Assembly (NCBI GenBank): GCA_029880755.1 | Contig: JAOUNW010000091.1 | Span: 1 to 8,384 of the forward strand | Direction: 5' to 3' | DNA from: Gammaproteobacteria bacterium | GTDB lineage: Bacteria; Pseudomonadota; Gammaproteobacteria; Acidiferrobacterales; SZUA-150 | DNA: 8,384 bases | Part shown: positions 4,799 through 8,384 of the stretch, in pieces | Position numbering within the stretch: position 1 is the first letter of the stretch | Layout: each line of letters opens with the position of its first letter | The notes under the pieces: model-generated | Told to the model about the DNA's origin: nothing | Database searches by the model: none | Seen by the model: only the letters and a program-made list of their open reading frames with translations | Position numbers and translations under genes: made by a program

Positions 4799-5548
4799 CT
4801 ATGGGGCACGGCGGTACCGAAGTGCCAGCCAAAAACTGGTCGCGGCACCTGCTGCGGTCAGGTGCTTTAGACTGTGCCCGCTTATACCCGTGGCGAGAAA
4901 GATCCCCTGGTCGAAATGCTCCAGCAGCTTGGACAGGCCATACCAGGCAATCACCCACCACAGGTAGCGCTTGCCGCGGAACCGCCCCGGAAACAAACTT
5001 AACATCAGCGGGATCAGCACCATGGGCAGAAATTGCACCAAGGCATAAAGACGCAAATCCCCTGCCCCAACCTGTTCAGTCAAATGCCAATAACCCACTG
5101 ACAACACGCCTACAACCAGCAGCGGCCACAACAGGCGTTTCCCTGCGGTAACCGACAGGAATTCGGCAACCATGGCGGCAAAGAGTCCCATAAACCCCAA
5201 GGTCATGGGCAGGCGGTCCCAGACCAGGGTGTGATTAGCAGGGGTCCAGTGGTAATACGATGAACCAAACGTGGTCAGAAATACGCCAATGAAAAACAGA
5301 TAATAGGCGTTTTTCATTTCTGGCAAACCACCTTGCGGCACACCTTTTCTTAGTAAAAGCAACCCCGCTAGCCCGACTACAAAAAATGGCAAATTGGAAA
5401 TGACGTTCCAGAAATTGGGAATGGCAAACAGCACACGAGTATCTACGAACTGATGGTAGGCCGGATCCTGCGGGATGGCGGGTAACAGGAATATGCCAAC
5501 TATCGCGGATACCGTAATCACTGACAACAACAGGAATCTTACTTTCAT
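4799..5548 (-). CDS. Ceramidase-like (CREST superfamily) integral membrane protein
   Basis: This 249-aa polytopic protein has about seven hydrophobic segments (roughly 4-23, 46-66, 82-98, 113-131, 138-155, 167-186, 196-207, and a last one after 225). The pattern NFWNVISNLPF (45-55), GSSYYHWTP (95-103), WDRLPM (110-115) and GHSLKH (224-229) fits the alkaline-ceramidase/CREST family of metal-dependent membrane hydrolases, where Ser, His and Asp residues and an HxxxH (H225, H229 here) hold a zinc. The substrate is unknown; lipid amide hydrolysis is inferred from the family only. The chosen ATG at 5548 overlaps the stop of the upstream gene by 4 bases (ATGA), a typical coupled start. An in-frame ATG at 5572 would add eight residues; neither has a strong Shine-Dalgarno. 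No terminator separates it from hipBA. Confidence 0.75.
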   Translation of the reverse strand: MKVRFLLLSVITVSAIVGIFLLPAIPQDPAYHQFVDTRVLFAIPNFWNVISNLPFFVVGLAGLLLLRKGVPQGGLPEMKNAYYLFFIGVFLTTFGSSYYHWTPANHTLVWDRLPMTLGFMGLFAAMVAEFLSVTAGKRLLWPLLVVGVLSVGYWHLTEQVGAGDLRLYALVQFLPMVLIPLMLSLFPGRFRGKRYLWWVIAWYGLSKLLEHFDQGIFLATGISGHSLKHLTAAGAATSFWLALRYRRAP

Positions 5549-5970
5549 TGGCGCAACGGCTTTCGCCGCCATTCCATTTCATTCAGATACTGCGCCAGAT
5601 AGCGTTGCCGGAATGTTTTTTCGTTCCAGGGCCTTACGCTTACCAAATGTTTTGCATTGTCTGCCAGGACATATGCCTGTGCCGTCACAGATTTTCCTTC
5701 TGTTGTGACTGCTGTGATTTGTTGGCGCACATACTCCCCGCCTTCATAATGATCAAGAAGATCGAAGGTAGCCGCGTCTATGTCAAAATGAAGTTTTCCC
5801 CAGGTATTTCCTTTCCCGGTATAACACATGCCAGGGTATGGTCGGTTTTTCAAATAATAGGTTTCATATTCTTCAATCAAGGCATCGACAGCAGGAAAAC
5901 ATTTTCCGGTAACACGATGAATTACTTCCGGAAGGGAGAGCGTGCCATAAGTAAACAGCACGTGCGCCAT
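5545..5970 (-). CDS. Gamma-glutamylcyclotransferase-fold (GGCT/AIG2-like) protein
   Basis: This protein of about 141 aa has the YGTL substrate-loop motif near its N-terminus (residues 8-11) and the DHYEGGEYVRQ segment (residues 73-83), whose first Glu is the probable acid/base residue of the fold. WGKL (57-60) matches the conserved strand that precedes it. Family members release 5-oxoproline from gamma-glutamyl amines or peptides, or act on related amides; the substrate here cannot be stated. It is cytoplasmic, with no signal peptide. ATG at 5970 is used; a GTG directly before it (5973) is an alternative, and the AGGAAAG about 13 nt upstream does not decide between them. It sits 9 nt after the CBS gene and overlaps the membrane-protein start, so co-translation is likely. 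Confidence 0.82.
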   Translation of the reverse strand: MAHVLFTYGTLSLPEVIHRVTGKCFPAVDALIEEYETYYLKNRPYPGMCYTGKGNTWGKLHFDIDAATFDLLDHYEGGEYVRQQITAVTTEGKSVTAQAYVLADNAKHLVSVRPWNEKTFRQRYLAQYLNEMEWRRKPLRQ

Positions 5971-5979
5971 CACGACAAT

Positions 5980-6393
5980 CTAACTTTCCTGAGAGCCACC
6001 ATCCTCTCGCTCTCTTAATTCTTTGGCGTAATATCGGCAGGCATCGGTAGTGGTGAATATCCCAACTAACTTATGGTTCTCAACTACCAATACGGAATCG
6101 TCGTGGGTCTGTGCCAGGTACTCCAGCACATCGGCTAAAGAAGCCTCCGACGAAACCACATAGGCGTCCTTCCGGCAAACATCCCCAACCAATATCTCGC
6201 CACTGTCCATAATCCCCAGATCCGCCGCCAATTGCACATCCCGCTCTGTTAACAAGCCGGTGTAGCCTTCTGCAGATTTTACCGGTAGATGATGTATTTT
6301 GAATTGTTCCATCATGCGTTTGGCGCTACGTAGATGGTTCTCAATCTCGATAGAATAAGGAAAGTTGGTCATCACGGATTTAATAGTTTTCAT
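5980..6393 (-). CDS. Two-CBS-domain protein
   Basis: This 137-aa protein is made almost entirely of a CBS pair. CBS1 spans about 5-58 (SVMTNFPYSIEIENHL, GLLTERDVQLA) and CBS2 about 70-124 (VGDVCRKDAYVV, VGIFTTTDACRYY). Such Bateman modules bind adenine nucleotides and regulate partners; no catalytic domain is attached, so the partner is unknown. The last residues are charged and Ser-rich. The ATG at 6393 has only a weak GAG upstream; it lies 13 nt after the rlmB stop, so translation probably depends on the operon transcript. The next gene starts 9 nt downstream. Confidence 0.87.
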   Translation of the reverse strand: MKTIKSVMTNFPYSIEIENHLRSAKRMMEQFKIHHLPVKSAEGYTGLLTERDVQLAADLGIMDSGEILVGDVCRKDAYVVSSEASLADVLEYLAQTHDDSVLVVENHKLVGIFTTTDACRYYAKELREREDGGSQES

Positions 6394-6406
6394 TAATGCA
6401 ATCTCG

Positions 6407-7156
6407 TCATTTCAATTTTCGGGTTCGCTGGCGCATTGCTTCAAATAGACAAACGCCGGTGGCAACGGAGACGTTCAAGCTGGATACCGTACCGTGCATG
6501 GGTATGCTAATGAATTTATCACAATGTTCCCTTGTCAGGTGACGCATCCCCTTGCCTTCGCTGCCCATCACAATAGCCATTGGTCCGGTGAGGTCTGCCT
6601 CATACAGACTTTCTTCGGCATCGTCTGAGGTTCCTACCAGCCAGACTCCCTTGTCTTTGATTTCACGCAAACTACGCGCCAGATTGGTGACTTGATACAA
6701 CGGCATGACTTCCGCAGCGCCACTGGCAGCGCGGCGCACCACCGGCGTAATAGACGCCGCTTTGTCTTTTGGGATAATTACCGCTTGCACACCAGCAGCA
6801 TCGGCGGAACGCAAGCAAGCACCCAGGTTATGCGGATCCTGTATACCATCCAATACTAACAGGAAGGCATTGTTATCCAGCGTTTCCAGAAATGCTTCAA
6901 AGTTCAGCGGCGGGATCTGCGCGTTTAAGCGGGCCACTACACCCTGATGCCGCGTCTGCTCGCCAACGATCTGATCCAGCTCAACCCTGCTTACCTGCTT
7001 GATTCTTACGCCGGCGGCTCTGGCCCGTTGGACCAGAGTCTCTGCGCGTTTTTCCCGCTGTTTATCCTGCAGAAATATTTCGGCAACGGTATCCGGATGA
7101 TGATCCAGCGCAGACAGTACGGCGTGGTACCCACATATCACGTCGTCTCGAGGCAT
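6407..7156 (-). CDS. rlmB: 23S rRNA (guanosine-2251-2'-O)-methyltransferase RlmB
   Basis: This 249-aa SPOUT-class methyltransferase uses S-adenosylmethionine to methylate the ribose of G2251 in the 23S P-loop. The N-terminal RNA-binding domain (1-78) begins ICGYHAVLSAL and ends RHQGVVARL. The SPOUT core carries motif 1 DPHNLGACLRSADAAG (107-122, N110), motif 2 IVMGSEGKGMRHL (195-207, E200) and motif 3 IPMHGTVSSLNVSVATGV (218-235), which also forms the trefoil-knot cofactor site. The length equals that of the family. The ATG is 2 nt after the rnr stop, with GAGGA upstream inside the rnr 3' end. The rnr-rlmB order matches E. coli, supporting the assignment. Confidence 0.95.
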   Translation of the reverse strand: MPRDDVICGYHAVLSALDHHPDTVAEIFLQDKQREKRAETLVQRARAAGVRIKQVSRVELDQIVGEQTRHQGVVARLNAQIPPLNFEAFLETLDNNAFLLVLDGIQDPHNLGACLRSADAAGVQAVIIPKDKAASITPVVRRAASGAAEVMPLYQVTNLARSLREIKDKGVWLVGTSDDAEESLYEADLTGPMAIVMGSEGKGMRHLTREHCDKFISIPMHGTVSSLNVSVATGVCLFEAMRQRTRKLK

Positions 7157-7158
7157 AC

Positions 7159-8384
7159 TCAGCGTTTTCCTCGCCGTGATCGCTTGCTGCCTCCCTTCTT
7201 GCCCGTTTTCTTCTTGCCTGTTTTACCGCCTTTGCGCTCACTTTCGGATTTACGTTTGCCGGTACGCTTGCCCTTGCCTTTTTTCTCTCCACTGCGGCTA
7301 ACATCAGATTTACCGCGTCCTGCCTTTTGCCTCGGCACCTGACCCACCAACCCAAAGTCGATTCGGGCTTCATCCAGATCAACCCGCATCACCTTAACCC
7401 GCACCTGATCCCCCAGGCGGTAGGTGTGCCGGGTGCGCTCGCCTACCATTCTGTGTTTTCCTGCTTCAAAGTGATAATAGTCGTTACCCAGTTCCGTGAC
7501 ATGCACTAGACCCTCTACGAAAATCTCTTTCAGCTCGACAAACAATCCAAAGCTGGTAACGCCACTGATAACACCATCATATTCCTCGCCCACCTTATCC
7601 ATCATGAATTCAGTTTTTAGCCATTTGATCACATCCCAATTGGCTTCGTCAGCGCGACGACCGGTCATGGAACAGTGTTCGCTATACGCCTTCACTGTGT
7701 TGTATTCCAGCGCCATTTCACCGGTCTTGTCCTTCTTCTTCCAAAAACGATCTTTGCCCTTCAAGGCAGCCTTGATTAACCTGTGCACAATCAAATCAGG
7801 ATAGCGCCGAATGGGTGATGTAAAATGGGTATAGGTGGGATAGGCCAGCGCAAAGTGTCCGATATTGTCCGGGCTGTATACAGCCTGGCTCTGGCTGCGC
7901 AACATGACGGTCTGAATAACATGGGCATCGGGGCGCTCTCTCACGCTCTCCAACAATGCCGCATAATCCGATGCCTTGGGCGAATCGCCGCCACTCAGTG
8001 TCAATCCCAGCTCAAACAGGAATTCGCGCAATGCCAACAGTTTTGCATCGGCTGGCCCGGCATGCACACGGTAAGGCGCGGGTAATTTTGATTTCTGCAA
8101 ATATTCACCGGCGCAAATATTGGCAGCCAACATACATTCTTCAATCAACCGATGGGCATCGTTACGCTCCAATGGAACAACCCGGTCAATCTTGCCCTTA
8201 TCATCAAAAATTATTTTTGTTTCCGGTAAATCGAAATCAATGGAGCCGCGCCGCTGCCGAACTTTATGCAACGTTTTATAAAGCGAATACAACTGCTCCA
8301 GATGCGGAACCAGCGATGTGTATTTTTCTCGTAACGCAACCTTACGATCCACCAGCATTTCCGCCACTTCGTCATAAGTCAGGC
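7159..8384 (-). CDS. rnr: Ribonuclease R, C-terminal part (5' end outside window)
   Basis: The frame runs open to the window edge, giving 407 visible residues of a protein usually about 750-850 long. The fragment opens LTYDEVAEML, inside the RNB exonuclease domain; the catalytic aspartates lie upstream, off the window. The conserved HFTSPIRRYPDLIVHR (186-201) closes the RNB core. An S1 RNA-binding domain follows (about 264-346, VGEEYDGVISGVTSFGLFVE to ARIDFGLV), then a 55-60-residue Lys/Arg/Gly/Ser-rich tail (from about 350). RNase R is a processive 3'-5' exoribonuclease that degrades structured RNA and acts in rRNA and trans-translation quality control; the basic tail helps bind RNA or ribosomes. 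A GTG at 8365-8367 is internal, not the true start. The stop is 2 nt from rlmB. Confidence 0.95.
   Translation of the reverse strand, partial: LTYDEVAEMLVDRKVALREKYTSLVPHLEQLYSLYKTLHKVRQRRGSIDFDLPETKIIFDDKGKIDRVVPLERNDAHRLIEECMLAANICAGEYLQKSKLPAPYRVHAGPADAKLLALREFLFELGLTLSGGDSPKASDYAALLESVRERPDAHVIQTVMLRSQSQAVYSPDNIGHFALAYPTYTHFTSPIRRYPDLIVHRLIKAALKGKDRFWKKKDKTGEMALEYNTVKAYSEHCSMTGRRADEANWDVIKWLKTEFMMDKVGEEYDGVISGVTSFGLFVELKEIFVEGLVHVTELGNDYYHFEAGKHRMVGERTRHTYRLGDQVRVKVMRVDLDEARIDFGLVGQVPRQKAGRGKSDVSRSGEKKGKGKRTGKRKSESERKGGKTGKKKTGKKGGSKRSRRGKR

Noticed and set aside
4801..5151. 116-codon open frame on the plus strand
   Set aside because: It is antisense to the membrane-protein gene, with proline, arginine and alanine-rich shadow composition.
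5548..6018. 156-codon open frame on the plus strand
   Set aside because: It lies wholly opposite the GGCT-fold gene and its junctions and shows no domain or credible ribosome binding site.
7062..7382. 106-codon minus-strand frame overlapping rlmB and rnr
   Set aside because: It is an alternative frame of the basic rnr tail and the rlmB start; both real genes are certain.
1..8384. tRNA, rRNA, CRISPR array or riboswitch
   Set aside because: No cloverleaf-like segment, spaced identical repeats or known aptamer signature was recognised on either strand.

Overview
The window looks like a piece of a gammaproteobacterial chromosome. The evidence is the rnr-rlmB gene pair, which is a classic enterobacterial/gammaproteobacterial arrangement, together with protein motifs typical of that class. 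The genus cannot be named from the sequence alone; a marine or environmental gammaproteobacterium is a guess. The right part is a compact minus-strand gene block. The left part is an accessory zone with insertion sequences and one cargo-like gene.

Right part, read leftwards on the minus strand. It begins with the C-terminal two thirds or so of RNase R (rnr, cut by the window edge), followed 2 nt later by rlmB (23S rRNA Gm2251 methyltransferase). A two-CBS-domain protein, a gamma-glutamylcyclotransferase-fold protein and a polytopic ceramidase-like (CREST-type) membrane protein follow with gaps of 13 nt, 9 nt and a 4-nt overlap. The five genes read as one transcription unit: RNA processing and ribosome methylation genes in front, small-molecule and membrane genes behind. 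No terminator is visible after the last one.

Middle part. A 125-bp AT-rich gap carries four imperfect 16-bp palindromes (TTACC-N6-RGTAA type) spaced 40, 24 and 40 bp apart. They lie upstream of hipB and hipA, a HipBA toxin-antitoxin pair. One palindrome contains the hipB Shine-Dalgarno, one contains the likely -35, and the farthest abuts the stop codon of the membrane-protein gene. This is a self-regulated TA operon sitting behind a housekeeping operon.

Left part. A complete 1247-bp IS3-family element (1665-2911) has 26-bp inverted repeats, a 3-bp GAG target duplication, an A6G frameshift signal, and an intact DD(35)E transposase. A second copy in the opposite orientation is cut by the left window edge (1-150) and differs only by a 23-bp tandem duplication in its leader. 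Both copies sit directly against the same 12-bp word, TTGGGGTCAGAG, in the same orientation. A third copy of that word lies just beyond the right element, after an 8-bp unit repeated three times. Between the two copies is one gene for a secreted, cysteine-rich, probable right-handed beta-helix protein with its own ribosome binding site and a candidate promoter.

The most notable points are the repeated insertion of the IS next to the same word, which suggests a target-specific IS3 element, and the four-operator hipBA control region. No tRNA, rRNA, CRISPR array or riboswitch was recognised. No gene-free stretch exceeds about 270 bases; the longest (1400-1664) holds only a candidate promoter and an 8-C run.
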